From positions 1 through 64,000 of the forward strand of contig RFVA01000001.1 of the NCBI GenBank assembly GCA_009922685.1: 64,000 bases of DNA, given 5' to 3'. The stretch is from Gammaproteobacteria bacterium. Lineage in GTDB: Bacteria > Pseudomonadota > Gammaproteobacteria > Methylococcales > Methylococcaceae. Of this stretch, positions 16,075 to 25,683 are shown piece by piece; positions within the stretch are counted from its first letter, which is position 1; every line of letters starts with the position of its first letter. The translations under genes were made by a program, and so were the position numbers. Under the pieces are notes generated by a model. It did no database searches, was not told the origin of the DNA, and saw only the letters and a program-made list of their open reading frames with translations.

Positions 16075-17717
16075 TGGCTCACCAATCCGACCTGATTGCC
16101 GAGGATATTCTTGCCTACCTCACCCAGCATGAACATAAGGATCTTTTAAGATTTCTGACCTGCGGTAATGTCGACGATGGTAAAAGCACCTTAATAGGTC
16201 GCTTGTTGCATGACTCGAAAATGATCTATGAGGATCAAATTGCCGCGATTCGAAAAGACAGTGCCCGCTTTGGAACCACCGGTGATGATTTTGATCCTGC
16301 CCTTTTGATGGATGGATTGGAGGCAGAGCGCGAACAAGGGATCACCATTGATGTGGCCTATCGTTACTTTTCAACGACCCGGCGCAAGTTCATCATTGCA
16401 GATACCCCAGGCCATGAGCAGTACACTCGGAACATGGCCACCGGCGCTTCGACCTGCGATCTGGCGATCATTTTAATTGATGCGCGACATGGGGTTCAGA
16501 CGCAAACCCGTCGCCACAGCTACATCGTTTCACTTCTCGGAATCCGTCATATTGTGGTCGCCATCAACAAGATGGACCTGGTGGACTACAGTGAGGCGGT
16601 GTTTCAGGACATTCAACGAGATTACCTTACGTTTGCCGACCGACTTCATTTCAAGGACATTCATTTCCTGCCCATTTCAGCACTGAAGGGCGATAACGTC
16701 GTCAACCCAAGTCCGAGCATGCCTTGGTGCCTCGAGCCCCCTTTGATGACCCTCCTCGATACCATCGAAATCGCGAGCGATCTAAACCTCGTGAATCCCC
16801 GCTTTCCAGTACAGTACGTCAACCGTCCGCATCTCGACTTTAGAGGCTACAGCGGCACGGTGGCCTCTGGTATTTTTAGAGCGGGTGACCCCGTCATGGT
16901 CCTGCCTTCGAGAAAAACCAGTCAAATAGCCACGATTCATACCTACGATGGCCCCCTTGAGGAAGCATTCCAGGGACAAGCCGTGACCCTGACCTTAACC
17001 GATGAGATTGATGTCAGTCGTGGCGACACGCTGGTTCGTCCTGACGACCAACCCCTTTTTGAAGCCCATTTTCTGGCCCATGTCGTTTGGATGAACGAGG
17101 CGGCTCTGGTGCCTGGCCGCCAATATCTCATCAAGCACAATACCCGGTCGGTCACTGGTTGCTTCCGGGAAATACGTTATCGAATCGACGTCAACTCACA
17201 GACGCATCATCCCTCAACACAGCTTCACCTGAATGAGATTGGTCTCGTGGATGTGGCTCTAAATAGCCCTATCCCCTTTGACCCCTACAGTGTTTGTCAG
17301 GGAACCGGTGCCTTCATCATCATTGATCGACTGATGAATGCCACCGTTGGGGCTGGAATGATTGTGGGGTTGTCTGATCTTGAAGATGAACTCGGGCCGG
17401 TAACTCAAGAGGAATATGAAACTCGATTTGGACAGAAAGCAACCATCCTATGGCTGGGCAGTGACCGAATTCAACTCGCTGAAGAGGCCGGACGCCGCCT
17501 TTTCAATCTCGGCCATGCTGCGATCGTGTTGGATGATCCTTCTCTAAAATCGGTCCTCGATCCCGTGACCCAACAACTGCTTCGTGCAGGACTCTTGGTG
17601 CTCAACGCGATCGACGGCGAATGCCCCTCTAGCGAGGATCATCTTGACGTGCCAAAATCGATGAAGACACCCGACGCGCTTATTGACTGGATGAAAGATC
17701 AGCGAATTGTGTCCTAA
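16074..17717 (+). CDS. cysN: Sulfate adenylyltransferase subunit 1 with a degenerate APS-kinase-like tail
   Basis: The first 450 residues are a normal CysN GTPase: P-loop GNVDDGKST (31-39), switch motif [12 protein letters not shown], and NKMDLVDYS for guanine recognition, followed by two EF-Tu-like barrels. GTP hydrolysis drives APS synthesis by CysD. CysN alone usually ends near residue 475. Here a tail of about 93 residues (from 455) begins [10 protein letters not shown] and continues [15 protein letters not shown]. That aligns with the start of the APS kinase CysC of CysNC fusions, but the CysC Walker A (GLSGAGKST) is replaced by GSDRIQLAE and the domain is half-sized. It cannot bind ATP in the usual way. 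No intact cysC is nearby. Confidence 0.92.
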   Translation: MAHQSDLIAEDILAYLTQHEHKDLLRFLTCGNVDDGKSTLIGRLLHDSKMIYEDQIAAIRKDSARFGTTGDDFDPALLMDGLEAEREQGITIDVAYRYFSTTRRKFIIADTPGHEQYTRNMATGASTCDLAIILIDARHGVQTQTRRHSYIVSLLGIRHIVVAINKMDLVDYSEAVFQDIQRDYLTFADRLHFKDIHFLPISALKGDNVVNPSPSMPWCLEPPLMTLLDTIEIASDLNLVNPRFPVQYVNRPHLDFRGYSGTVASGIFRAGDPVMVLPSRKTSQIATIHTYDGPLEEAFQGQAVTLTLTDEIDVSRGDTLVRPDDQPLFEAHFLAHVVWMNEAALVPGRQYLIKHNTRSVTGCFREIRYRIDVNSQTHHPSTQLHLNEIGLVDVALNSPIPFDPYSVCQGTGAFIIIDRLMNATVGAGMIVGLSDLEDELGPVTQEEYETRFGQKATILWLGSDRIQLAEEAGRRLFNLGHAAIVLDDPSLKSVLDPVTQQLLRAGLLVLNAIDGECPSSEDHLDVPKSMKTPDALIDWMKDQRIVS

Positions 17718-17787
17718 GCGCTATCCCATGCTCTCGGGTTGTTTGTTGAGATGGCTTGAAGTAACACCCTAACGAGACCTGGCCCCT

Positions 17788-19515
17788 ATGAGAAGGCCCG
17801 AAAACATTCGCTACTGGCTCGATGAACATCCGCCAGCCCAAATTTCATTGTTGCTGGCCATACAGCAACTGTCATTCCTTGGGGTGTACCTGGTCGTTTC
17901 ACCCATCTTTGCTCGAAATCTACAACTTGACCATGACCAATCCATTCAGCTGATCGCCTCCACCCTCCTCGCATCAGCGTTCGGGGTCTTGCTGCAGCGG
18001 ATGCAACGGTTTGGGATCGGCTCAGGCTATTTCTGCCCCCTCCAAGCCACCTCCTCGACCTTCGGTGCCCTGGTACTAGCCAAATCGTTAGGCAGTATTG
18101 CGACGATGTTCGGTGCAGTAACGGTCGTCGGTCTGAGCCAAATTGTTTTTGCTCAGATCTTTTTGCGGCTGAGATCCATCTTCACCATTCAAATCGCTGG
18201 CATTGCTGTCATGCTGATTGGTCTAGGGCTTGGTCATAGTGGCCTCAAGTTAATTATTCAACCTGAAGCGGGTCAGTTTGCCTCTAATAATGACCTCCTC
18301 ATTTCCATGCTGACCCTCAGTAGCATGATTTTATGTAACGTCTGGTCTTCGGGACTCCTCAAGCTCTTTTCAGCGTTTATTGGACTCCTGACTGGGATTG
18401 TGTCCAGCATTTATCTCGGTGTCATCTCAGCGGATGAATGGGATCTCGTCGCTGCTGCCCCGCTCTTTATGCCACCTGAACCCCTTCACCTCGGGTGGGA
18501 TTTCAACTGGCACACGGTCCTTCCTGGCGTCGTCACCGGATTATTTTTAGCCCTCCATGGGTTTGGTGCATTAATTGCGGCCCAACGCTTTAGCGATGCC
18601 GATTGGAAACGACCTGAAATGCCGCTGATTCGTCAGGGGATCGTTGCGGAGGGGATCACTAATCTCTTTGCATCTCTTATGAATGGTCTTCCGATCACGT
18701 CCTCCGGGGGCGGAGTGACGCTTGCCGCAACAACAGGGTGCACCAGCCGATCACTGGCTTATTGGCTCGCAGCGATTATGACGATCATTGCCTTCATGCC
18801 CAAGGTGATTGTCTTTCTGGAAATTCTCCCCCCTAGCGTCATGGGTGCGGCCATGATGTTTCTGGCGTGCTTCACCGCGATGACTGGCCTCCAAATCGTG
18901 TCCTCAAGGCTACTGGATAGCCGTAAAATCATCACGATTGGGTTTGGAATGATGGTAGGCATCAGTTTCGAACCTTTGAGAGACCTTATCTACCACCATA
19001 TTCCTGAAAGCATGCAGCACTTCATTTTTTCAGGGGTGGGATTCGGGGTCTTTGTAGCCGTCGCGTTATCCGCCATTTTTAGGATTGGGGATCACACCCG
19101 CTTGCGCCGTCGGTTCGATGCCCACCACAGCTCCATCGATGATGTGTCAAGCTTCTTAATCGATCAAGGTAAAGCTTGGGGGGCCCGCCCTGAGATTGTA
19201 AGGAAAGCAGAATATGCCACCTGGCAAGCGTTCGAAATCCTAACCGAACATGATCTCCTCAAAACATTTCCCGATGGAAAGCAGGCCGAAATTGAACTCG
19301 AGACGGTATTTAACGAATTCACCTTCAGCGTACTGATTCGTTATCGCGGCCAATCGGTTCCTCTGGCCATGCATCCACCGACGCATGAAGAGTTTCTATT
19401 AAACGAGGACGGCGTACTCCAAATGGCGGGGTATCTATTGCGTCGTCTCGCCGATAGCGTCTCAATCAGAGATACCAGCGAGGGCTGTATCTTAAAACTG
19501 GTTTTTTCAGACTAG
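17788..19515 (+). CDS. NCS2-family permease fused to a C-terminal ATPase-like domain
   Basis: 575 residues. Residues about 15-440 form a polytopic NCS2 (xanthine/uracil, SLC23) transporter, with the broken-helix region SGYFCPLQATSSTFG and a later NGLPITSSGGGVTLAATTGCTSRS motif in place of the usual N-x-G-x-x-x-x-T motif. Residues about 460-575 are hydrophilic. They resemble the HATPase_c/anti-sigma fold (KAEYATWQAFEILTEH as an N-box-like helix, VFNEFTFSVLIRYRGQ, and a final strand pair with GCILKLVFSD) without clear G1/G2 boxes. The cytoplasmic domain may gate transport or report substrate, but that is inference. The transported purine or pyrimidine is not predictable from sequence. Confidence 0.75.
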   Translation: MRRPENIRYWLDEHPPAQISLLLAIQQLSFLGVYLVVSPIFARNLQLDHDQSIQLIASTLLASAFGVLLQRMQRFGIGSGYFCPLQATSSTFGALVLAKSLGSIATMFGAVTVVGLSQIVFAQIFLRLRSIFTIQIAGIAVMLIGLGLGHSGLKLIIQPEAGQFASNNDLLISMLTLSSMILCNVWSSGLLKLFSAFIGLLTGIVSSIYLGVISADEWDLVAAAPLFMPPEPLHLGWDFNWHTVLPGVVTGLFLALHGFGALIAAQRFSDADWKRPEMPLIRQGIVAEGITNLFASLMNGLPITSSGGGVTLAATTGCTSRSLAYWLAAIMTIIAFMPKVIVFLEILPPSVMGAAMMFLACFTAMTGLQIVSSRLLDSRKIITIGFGMMVGISFEPLRDLIYHHIPESMQHFIFSGVGFGVFVAVALSAIFRIGDHTRLRRRFDAHHSSIDDVSSFLIDQGKAWGARPEIVRKAEYATWQAFEILTEHDLLKTFPDGKQAEIELETVFNEFTFSVLIRYRGQSVPLAMHPPTHEEFLLNEDGVLQMAGYLLRRLADSVSIRDTSEGCILKLVFSD

Positions 19516-19776
19516 AAAAACCTTTTTCAAAAAATCCCTCGTTGATCCATTCAATGAGGCGTTCTTCCCTCTCTATCAACCACAGAATAGGGCTCAAAGA
19601 GCCCTTCGGCCTCAGAGTCATCCTCCTTCTAGGATCTTCGAATCTATCCCATACAAAGAATGAACCTAATTGATCAGGATGCCGTCTGATGAAGTGCATC
19701 TTTGATATACAATGAATGTTATGGGACCTTCCTTGAAGGAATAAGCTCATTTATTGACCATTTGGAGATTATCATC

Positions 19777-20271
19777 ATGAAATTCCGTCACCTCCTCGTC
19801 CCCGCCTTTATCGCCTCAATCTTACTCTCCGGCTGTGAAGCCAAGAAGCCACCCGCAGATGCTGCAGCGCCTGCAGCGCCCGTAGCCGCCGCCGCGACCC
19901 CTACTGTGGCAGAGACGGCTAATGCCCCAATGGATCCAAAGAATTGCACCAAGGACGCCATGAAGGCCTCGGTTGATGCCAGCTGTAAGGCGGAGTGCAA
20001 AGGGGTGAAGGGCAAAAAAGCGAAAGCGTGCATGAAGAAGTGCACTCAAACGGCTGCAGCCGGCCATGACTGCATGGCACATTGCGGTTCGACCATGAGC
20101 CAAGACCACCAGTGCCAGTCACACTGCGCCTCTTCACCGACAGGTGGCATGGATAAAAGCTGTGCTCAACATTGTGATGGGACGAGCACCGCGGCTCATG
20201 ACTGTGCCAAGCATTGCGAAGGACACAAAGACCCACAAGCCAAGGCTTGCGTCAGCCACTGCGCACATTAA
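19777..20271 (+). CDS. Cys/His-repeat lipoprotein of unknown function
   Basis: A 164-residue lipoprotein starting at the ATG 19777, with a GGAG site at 19764-19767. The signal peptide ends in a lipobox with C20 (ILLSGC). A flexible Ala/Pro-rich linker (about 24-55) follows. The rest has seven C-x3-C units spaced about 14-20 residues apart: CKAEC, CMKKC, CMAHC, CQSHC, CAQHC, CAKHC and CVSHC. The last five are CxxHC and are often preceded by His-Asp or similar. The 14 thiols and several histidines suggest binding of copper, zinc or another soft metal in the periplasm. No named family is recognised. A terminator-like hairpin follows. Confidence 0.7.
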   Translation: MKFRHLLVPAFIASILLSGCEAKKPPADAAAPAAPVAAAATPTVAETANAPMDPKNCTKDAMKASVDASCKAECKGVKGKKAKACMKKCTQTAAAGHDCMAHCGSTMSQDHQCQSHCASSPTGGMDKSCAQHCDGTSTAAHDCAKHCEGHKDPQAKACVSHCAH

Positions 20272-20280
20272 AAGCTCTTC

Positions 20281-20301
20281 AGGGGGCATGGAAGCCCCCT
20301 T
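20281..20301 (+). terminator. Bidirectional terminator-like hairpin between convergent genes
   Basis: GGGGGC (20282-20287) and GCCCCC (20294-20299) form a perfect 6-bp GC stem with a 6-base loop, extended by A-T pairs. It sits between the convergent lipoprotein and SIMPL genes. Confidence 0.65.
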
Positions 20302-20307
20302 ATTGGC

Positions 20308-21012
20308 TCACTCTGCCTGTAATTCGATCGTTCCCTGCACCGTGACAGATACACTCTGTTCCCCGGCTAAAAGGACCGGGAGAGTAGCCGCATCAGAACC
20401 CTCCACAGACATCGCGCGATTGGCGCGGAGCGGTTGAAGAACATTTCCGTGTGTGTTGACATCCAAGGTGACGATTCGGTAACGTTTTCTTCCAAGCTGC
20501 TTCGACACGAGATCAGCTCTCGCTGCAAAACCCTTCAGGGTTTCACCAATTAAACGATCTTCGGCCTCACGTAATTTTAAAGGCGAAATCGTGTAGTCGA
20601 TGGACTCGACTTTAAGGGTCTTTTGAAGAAGACCGATCACCCCTGCTAAAGCCTCTAGATTTCTGCTTTCAAGACGAAGGGATTGCTGAACACTCCAACC
20701 CGTCACTTTCTGATCCTGATAAGTGGGTTGAGTCTGGTAATTCAGGGTCTGATAGTCGACATCGGGCACTTTTTTAAGCGTTTCTAAGGCAGATTGAAGC
20801 GTCCCATTCACCTCATGAGCAAGGCTTTCTGCATTCGCTCCGGTGCTCCGGGCATAAAGGATTGCGATCAAGGTGTCCTGAGCAACTTTGCTTTCAGCGG
20901 AGGCCGTGAGATTGATACGATCATACGTCTGGTTAGTTTCACCCGAGAATGAGGGCTCCCAAGGGAACGCCACCAAAAGGCTGATTTGAAGCAAACGAAT
21001 CCCTCGTCTCAT
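20308..21012 (-). CDS. SIMPL-domain (DUF541) periplasmic protein
   Basis: 234 residues. An N-terminal signal peptide is followed by a SIMPL domain, recognised by the opening strand INLTASAESKVAQDTLIAILYAR, the middle WSVQQSLRLESRNLEALAGVIG, and the end SVSVTVQGTIEL. Bacterial SIMPL proteins are periplasmic or outer-membrane-associated, with a loosely defined link to stress responses. It is the last gene of a minus-strand set with the polytopic protein (17 bases upstream) and the DUF748 protein. Confidence 0.8.
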   Translation of the reverse strand: MRRGIRLLQISLLVAFPWEPSFSGETNQTYDRINLTASAESKVAQDTLIAILYARSTGANAESLAHEVNGTLQSALETLKKVPDVDYQTLNYQTQPTYQDQKVTGWSVQQSLRLESRNLEALAGVIGLLQKTLKVESIDYTISPLKLREAEDRLIGETLKGFAARADLVSKQLGRKRYRIVTLDVNTHGNVLQPLRANRAMSVEGSDAATLPVLLAGEQSVSVTVQGTIELQAE

Positions 21013-21029
21013 GTTGTTTCCCCCAGTAA

Positions 21030-22013
21030 TTAGTGCGAACCGAACATATTAGAGCCACCCCCACTGAAACCTGCAATGATGGGGGCCACGATGGCAATGA
21101 ACTGTGGCGCGTGATGCCTGATAGAAAATTCAAATCCATGCTCACGAATCCATTCCTTACTATTAACTCCAGGCTGGTCACGATCAATGAAGTCACGCAC
21201 CCGACGATTCCAATAAAGTGTTGCAGAACCATAAACGGTTAATAACTGCACACTGAAGGCAATCCCCCAATATTGATAAATAGAAGACATTACCCCATGA
21301 ATGCTTTTTTTAGTCTCCGTATCGTCCAGAAGGGAGATCGGCCATTCCAGCCAACAGCACATATGCAGCATCCCAAAAAGCATGATCAATGAGCCAACAA
21401 TCACACTCTGATCAAGACAGTGATCACGCCTCAAATAATAATCAAGCGTATTGTCACAATCGCGCCTTGGTTCCGTCACCGCAGCACAGATCGCGAGTAG
21501 CACCATAATTCCTGAGAAAACGGCAAGGATATTTATAAAAACAATAGCGGACCAGACAGTTTCTGCAACTGCGGGTCCAATTAAAGAAGACGCTGAAAGC
21601 CATTCAAAGGTGGTCGCAAATATATTATTGTAAATAGCCGAATGCTCATCAACACCGCCAAGGCGAAGGAGATCCAGAATGACAATAGCAAGACCCATCA
21701 GAAGAATGGGAACCACCGATGAAGTCTGATGACACCTCCTAAGGTTACTGATGCTCCAAATGATGCTCATGATGTAACCCCAAACCAATAAAAGACCACT
21801 CCCCTCCCAAAATATTCTTCCCCGATATTCTCGTAACGTCGCCACGGGATTAATCGGCTGCTCTGATAAGGCCTTGAGGATCTCGGTTCGGATCTGAGCA
21901 CTATTAGGACCATTGATCTCGAAAATGGCGTAAGTGACCACCTGGATCAGTACGGCCAGAAAGGCAATGACTAGCCAGGTTTTTCCTCTGAAGATGCGGG
22001 GGAAGGTAGACAT
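21030..22013 (-). CDS. Polytopic membrane protein of unknown function
   Basis: 327 residues with about seven hydrophobic segments (near 12-30, 70-90, 100-117, 160-185, 213-232, 250-270 and 303-318). No family is recognised. Notable points are a cysteine cluster in the fifth segment (MLHMCCWLEWPI), a conserved-looking WNRRVRDFIDRD patch, and a Gly/Ser-rich end (GFSGGGSNMFGSH). The base composition looks more AT-rich than its neighbours, which hints at transfer or relaxed constraint. It lies 24 bases after the DUF748 gene, so it is probably in the same transcript. Confidence 0.6.
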   Translation of the reverse strand: MSTFPRIFRGKTWLVIAFLAVLIQVVTYAIFEINGPNSAQIRTEILKALSEQPINPVATLREYRGRIFWEGSGLLLVWGYIMSIIWSISNLRRCHQTSSVVPILLMGLAIVILDLLRLGGVDEHSAIYNNIFATTFEWLSASSLIGPAVAETVWSAIVFINILAVFSGIMVLLAICAAVTEPRRDCDNTLDYYLRRDHCLDQSVIVGSLIMLFGMLHMCCWLEWPISLLDDTETKKSIHGVMSSIYQYWGIAFSVQLLTVYGSATLYWNRRVRDFIDRDQPGVNSKEWIREHGFEFSIRHHAPQFIAIVAPIIAGFSGGGSNMFGSH

Positions 22014-22037
22014 TGATCGCCTCTTTTTGAGTGGGTT

Positions 22038-25000
22038 TTATTGAGCGCCAAGGTCAATGGGTATTCCAACGCGTTGGGAGGCATCGATCACGCCTGCCAC
22101 CGGGGCCCCCTTGACCACCGATACACCCTGACGTTTCGCTGACGACTCTATGGCATCCATGAGGCTTTTAAGACGCTGGCTTGCCAAGGTATCGAGCGCA
22201 TTGGCCAGCAGGGATTTCCTTGCCACCAGAGCGTGATAAACGCGGTCATAAAAATCAGGGGTGGCGCTTGCTCTCCCAAAGAATCCACCCACCGCATTAA
22301 CCCGATCGGGACTTCGGCCGGTTTCCTGCTGATACGCGAGAACGATGGCATGATCCCCGTCACTGCTGTCTTTGATCAATTTCTCCAATGCCACCTGAGC
22401 GGCGGGATCGCTCGTATTAACCGAGTCAGGTAATTCTCCAGGCGCCAATGAAACGCCCAACAGCGCTCCAACGTCTTCACACACCGCCAACGTTTTAAGA
22501 CCCTCAAGATCAACGTCCTTCAAAACCCCTCCATGGAGAATCAGCTTCACCGACGGCGTTTTAGCGAGCTGATCAATCAAGGCTTTTAGTTTGCCTTCTT
22601 CTGGCGGTGACAGCGTTGCATGGCCAGGATCGAAAAGGACGACTGCATCACCTGATGCGTTCATTCCCAGCAAGGATCCAACAGCATGGAAGGGAGCGGT
22701 GACGACCGAAGCAACGAAACCCGCCAAGGCATCGAAGGCTATTTTTCCAATAGGCATCTCAGGTTGATCCAATCGACCTTCGATAGGGATGGATACTTTA
22801 ATTTTTCCATCATGATCTTTAAGAAGACTCAACGCCAATTCAAGGGGGAGTGAGGTCGCTTTTGGACTCTCGACCTTTTCTCCTAAGGTCACGTTATCAA
22901 GGACGATATCATTCGTACTCTTCAGTGCGCTATCGATCACCTGGTAATGAAGGTTGAGATCGAGGGTCCCTGATTCAATTCGGCGACCTGCAAACGTCGC
23001 ACTGTATGGGGATAGAGAGGACATCACCACATTACGAAAGACAACCCCAAGGTCGAGATAATCCCTGACGGCCAAAGGACTTAACACGCCATCAATTCTG
23101 GCCTCTCCATAAGGCTGAATACGTCCCCCCAATCCAACATTGATTCTCGCCTTTGGGACTAGCGAAAATCCCGCGATGGCCCCACCAAAGGATTCAATCC
23201 TTGTCGCAAAGGGAATGACAAGGCTGGCATCGCTGAAATCCAAAGTCCCTTTTTCAACAACAATACGGCCAATCGAAACATTGAAAGGCGAAGGCTTATC
23301 CTTAGACTGGATGGGGGCCTTATTCTTTAAAGCTGGCGCTTCTTGAGGCTTCTCCTTTTCACTTTTAACGGCCGCTTTTTGTGCGGGAAAAAGATCTGAA
23401 ATATTCGATTGTTTATCTTCACGAATAGCCACTACACCATCAGGTTCGATAAGCCGAACCTCTTTAATTGACAATCGTTCTGGCGCGAGATTCATCTCAA
23501 GACCACGAAGCCAAAGATCCCGCCAAGACAAGAACTTGTTTTCGCCTTTGAGTGACACCAGATGGAGATGACTGAGATGGAGATCACCCTTTACGGCCCC
23601 TTTCAAAGGCGCTTCATTCTGTTGAACATTGACCGCCAGTTTAGATGAGAGCTGGGCATCTTTTAGATGCAAGGCCACCCCATCCCCTAGGAATGGATCG
23701 AGGGGTTTGAGATTCAGCCGGTCCAGCTGGACATCCGCCTTCACCCCATGGGCAACCGGGTCAAGGGCTCCCCGAAGGTCCATCGTGCCACCTTGACGAA
23801 TAGCGGCGTGCAGACTGAATGGGATCGGCGCCTTAGCCTCGCTGGAGATCTTTTGAATGCCAAGTCCCAAATCAACGATGTCATAGGCGACTTCAACGGG
23901 ATGACTCTTATCCCTCATCGAAACATTCACTTGATCCATCGTGAATTCATCAAGATCAACTATAAAGGCGGGAGATGGTGACGCCGCCGTGTTTTGAGGC
24001 ACTGGAGGAGGATTCTTGGAGGTAAACAGGGACAGAGGATAAAGATCGCCGCTGGCGCTTCGAGTGATACCGGCATTGAGTCCCATCGATCTCATGCTTC
24101 CCATATGAACCTGACGTTTTGCCACATCAATGGCGCTATTAAGCACATCAAATGACTGTAATGCCAGCAACGGTTCTTGAGCTCCAGGGGTCACCACGTT
24201 GAAGTCTCTGAAACCCAGCCCAAGGTGATTGATCTGTATCTCTGGCGGTCCTTGACCAAAGACGCCATGAACGTTCATGGCCATCTTAAAGGCATGAAGA
24301 TTGATCCCAAGTGGGACCGGGAATTGCTGGAGGGTCGCATCGACACCGATGTCATCCACGTTGAGGGCCGAAAGATCGATCGTCCAAGGCGGACTAGGGC
24401 CATTCTCAGGGGCCTTCATCGTCACACTGGGCGGCGGTGAAACAGCCGAGGTCGGTTTATTAGGGCTCTTTAGCCCATCCTCCCAATTACTGTGACCCGC
24501 CTCATCCATCGTCAGATGGAGCTGCCCCTTCGTCAACGAAAATTCTGGAATGGCGAGTGTTTTAGCCGAAAGGTCCAGCTGAATCTCCCCGAGATGCAAA
24601 TGGTCAAGGGTGATCAGAGGCGATTTTGAATCTGAAAGACTGAATCCTTGAAGGTCTAGGCGCGTTTGTTCAATGAATAAGGAGGGTTGTTTGGATTGCC
24701 CTTCCAAACGGTAATGAAGATCAAGGCTCAGATCCCCTTGGAGCTGACTCAAAGAGCTTAGGTTCTTGATATAAGGCCAGAGTGTGTCAAGTTTGAGGCC
24801 TGTGATAGCGAGAGCCCCGGCCGAGGCTAATGGGCTGAGCCTGAGGGTCCCGTGCCAATCGAGGAGTCCACCCCCGGGTAAAAGGGCTTTAATGCCATAG
24901 TCCCCCTCCTGGTTCTTGAGGGTCGAAACATGGTCAAGCGTTAACGACAGATGTTCCGCCTTCGTCGAATAATAGGGTGCGATCTCCCGATTCTCAAAAG

Positions 25001-25508
25001 AGACTGCACCATCCATCAAGGCCGCACTTTCGATGAGGAGCCCTGGCAGCGAAGCCTCTTCAGGGACTGGCGGCGAGGGAGGGTCATCGGATTTTATGCC
25101 TTTGATCATTTTAAGAAGATTGATCTCCCCGTTAGCTTCCTGGGTCAGCGCCAAAGAAGGCGCTTCAAGGCGGAGTTCTGAAAAAGTGGGCGCTCGATGC
25201 CAGAGGCTTCCGATGAAATCAACATCGAGAACGCCTTGATTGAGAGAAAAGACCGGTGTTTCTTTTTGATCGAGAATCGCCAGACGATCGATCTCGAGGC
25301 GAAAGGAAAAGGGATTGAAGTGAATCGCCTCGATACTAACCGGGGACTTCAAGAGATCACCGAGCTGATGAGGCAAGAATCGCTCAAGCACCAGAGGAAT
25401 GACCAAGAAACCGACCAGTGCGTAGCCAAGGATAAGGCCTATCCATAGCTTTCTTTTCCGGTGAATCAAGGACCACACGCTCATCAACACCGTCATCATT
25501 CCATTCAT
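22038..25508 (-). CDS. DUF748 family AsmA-like envelope protein
   Basis: 1156 residues. One N-terminal membrane anchor (about 20-42, LWIGLILGYALVGFLVIPLVL) is followed by a very long periplasmic part rich in short amphipathic beta strands (repeated LxLxxLxI patterns). This is the layout of AsmA/TamB/DUF748 proteins that bridge inner and outer membranes and are thought to carry lipids. Low-complexity Pro/Lys linkers occur near residues 360-380 and 705-745. The C-terminal part (LFDPGHATLSPPEEGKLKALIDQLAKTPSVKLILHGG) resembles an OmpA-like fold, as seen in longer DUF748 members. The start is uncertain by a few residues (ATGs at 25508, 25499 and 25496). Confidence 0.75.
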   Translation of the reverse strand: MNGMMTVLMSVWSLIHRKRKLWIGLILGYALVGFLVIPLVLERFLPHQLGDLLKSPVSIEAIHFNPFSFRLEIDRLAILDQKETPVFSLNQGVLDVDFIGSLWHRAPTFSELRLEAPSLALTQEANGEINLLKMIKGIKSDDPPSPPVPEEASLPGLLIESAALMDGAVSFENREIAPYYSTKAEHLSLTLDHVSTLKNQEGDYGIKALLPGGGLLDWHGTLRLSPLASAGALAITGLKLDTLWPYIKNLSSLSQLQGDLSLDLHYRLEGQSKQPSLFIEQTRLDLQGFSLSDSKSPLITLDHLHLGEIQLDLSAKTLAIPEFSLTKGQLHLTMDEAGHSNWEDGLKSPNKPTSAVSPPPSVTMKAPENGPSPPWTIDLSALNVDDIGVDATLQQFPVPLGINLHAFKMAMNVHGVFGQGPPEIQINHLGLGFRDFNVVTPGAQEPLLALQSFDVLNSAIDVAKRQVHMGSMRSMGLNAGITRSASGDLYPLSLFTSKNPPPVPQNTAASPSPAFIVDLDEFTMDQVNVSMRDKSHPVEVAYDIVDLGLGIQKISSEAKAPIPFSLHAAIRQGGTMDLRGALDPVAHGVKADVQLDRLNLKPLDPFLGDGVALHLKDAQLSSKLAVNVQQNEAPLKGAVKGDLHLSHLHLVSLKGENKFLSWRDLWLRGLEMNLAPERLSIKEVRLIEPDGVVAIREDKQSNISDLFPAQKAAVKSEKEKPQEAPALKNKAPIQSKDKPSPFNVSIGRIVVEKGTLDFSDASLVIPFATRIESFGGAIAGFSLVPKARINVGLGGRIQPYGEARIDGVLSPLAVRDYLDLGVVFRNVVMSSLSPYSATFAGRRIESGTLDLNLHYQVIDSALKSTNDIVLDNVTLGEKVESPKATSLPLELALSLLKDHDGKIKVSIPIEGRLDQPEMPIGKIAFDALAGFVASVVTAPFHAVGSLLGMNASGDAVVLFDPGHATLSPPEEGKLKALIDQLAKTPSVKLILHGGVLKDVDLEGLKTLAVCEDVGALLGVSLAPGELPDSVNTSDPAAQVALEKLIKDSSDGDHAIVLAYQQETGRSPDRVNAVGGFFGRASATPDFYDRVYHALVARKSLLANALDTLASQRLKSLMDAIESSAKRQGVSVVKGAPVAGVIDASQRVGIPIDLGAQ

Positions 25509-25683
25509 TCGAGATCACTCCTGAGGGGATGATGCCGGAGGATCCAGGGGCCGCATCCATTTTTTATCATCCTAAGATGATTTCATTATAAATATTTGAA
25601 GATCGGGGGACATCCTGACGCCCCTCGCCTTTTATCGATGATGATGCGTTCTTTTGAGATTGATCTTCTAACTAGTGGTGACC

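Noticed and set aside
20040-20270. CRISPR-like spacing in the repeated Cys-rich stretch
   Set aside because: The periodicity is at the protein level (CxxHC units); the DNA repeats are imperfect, irregularly spaced and in frame within one gene.
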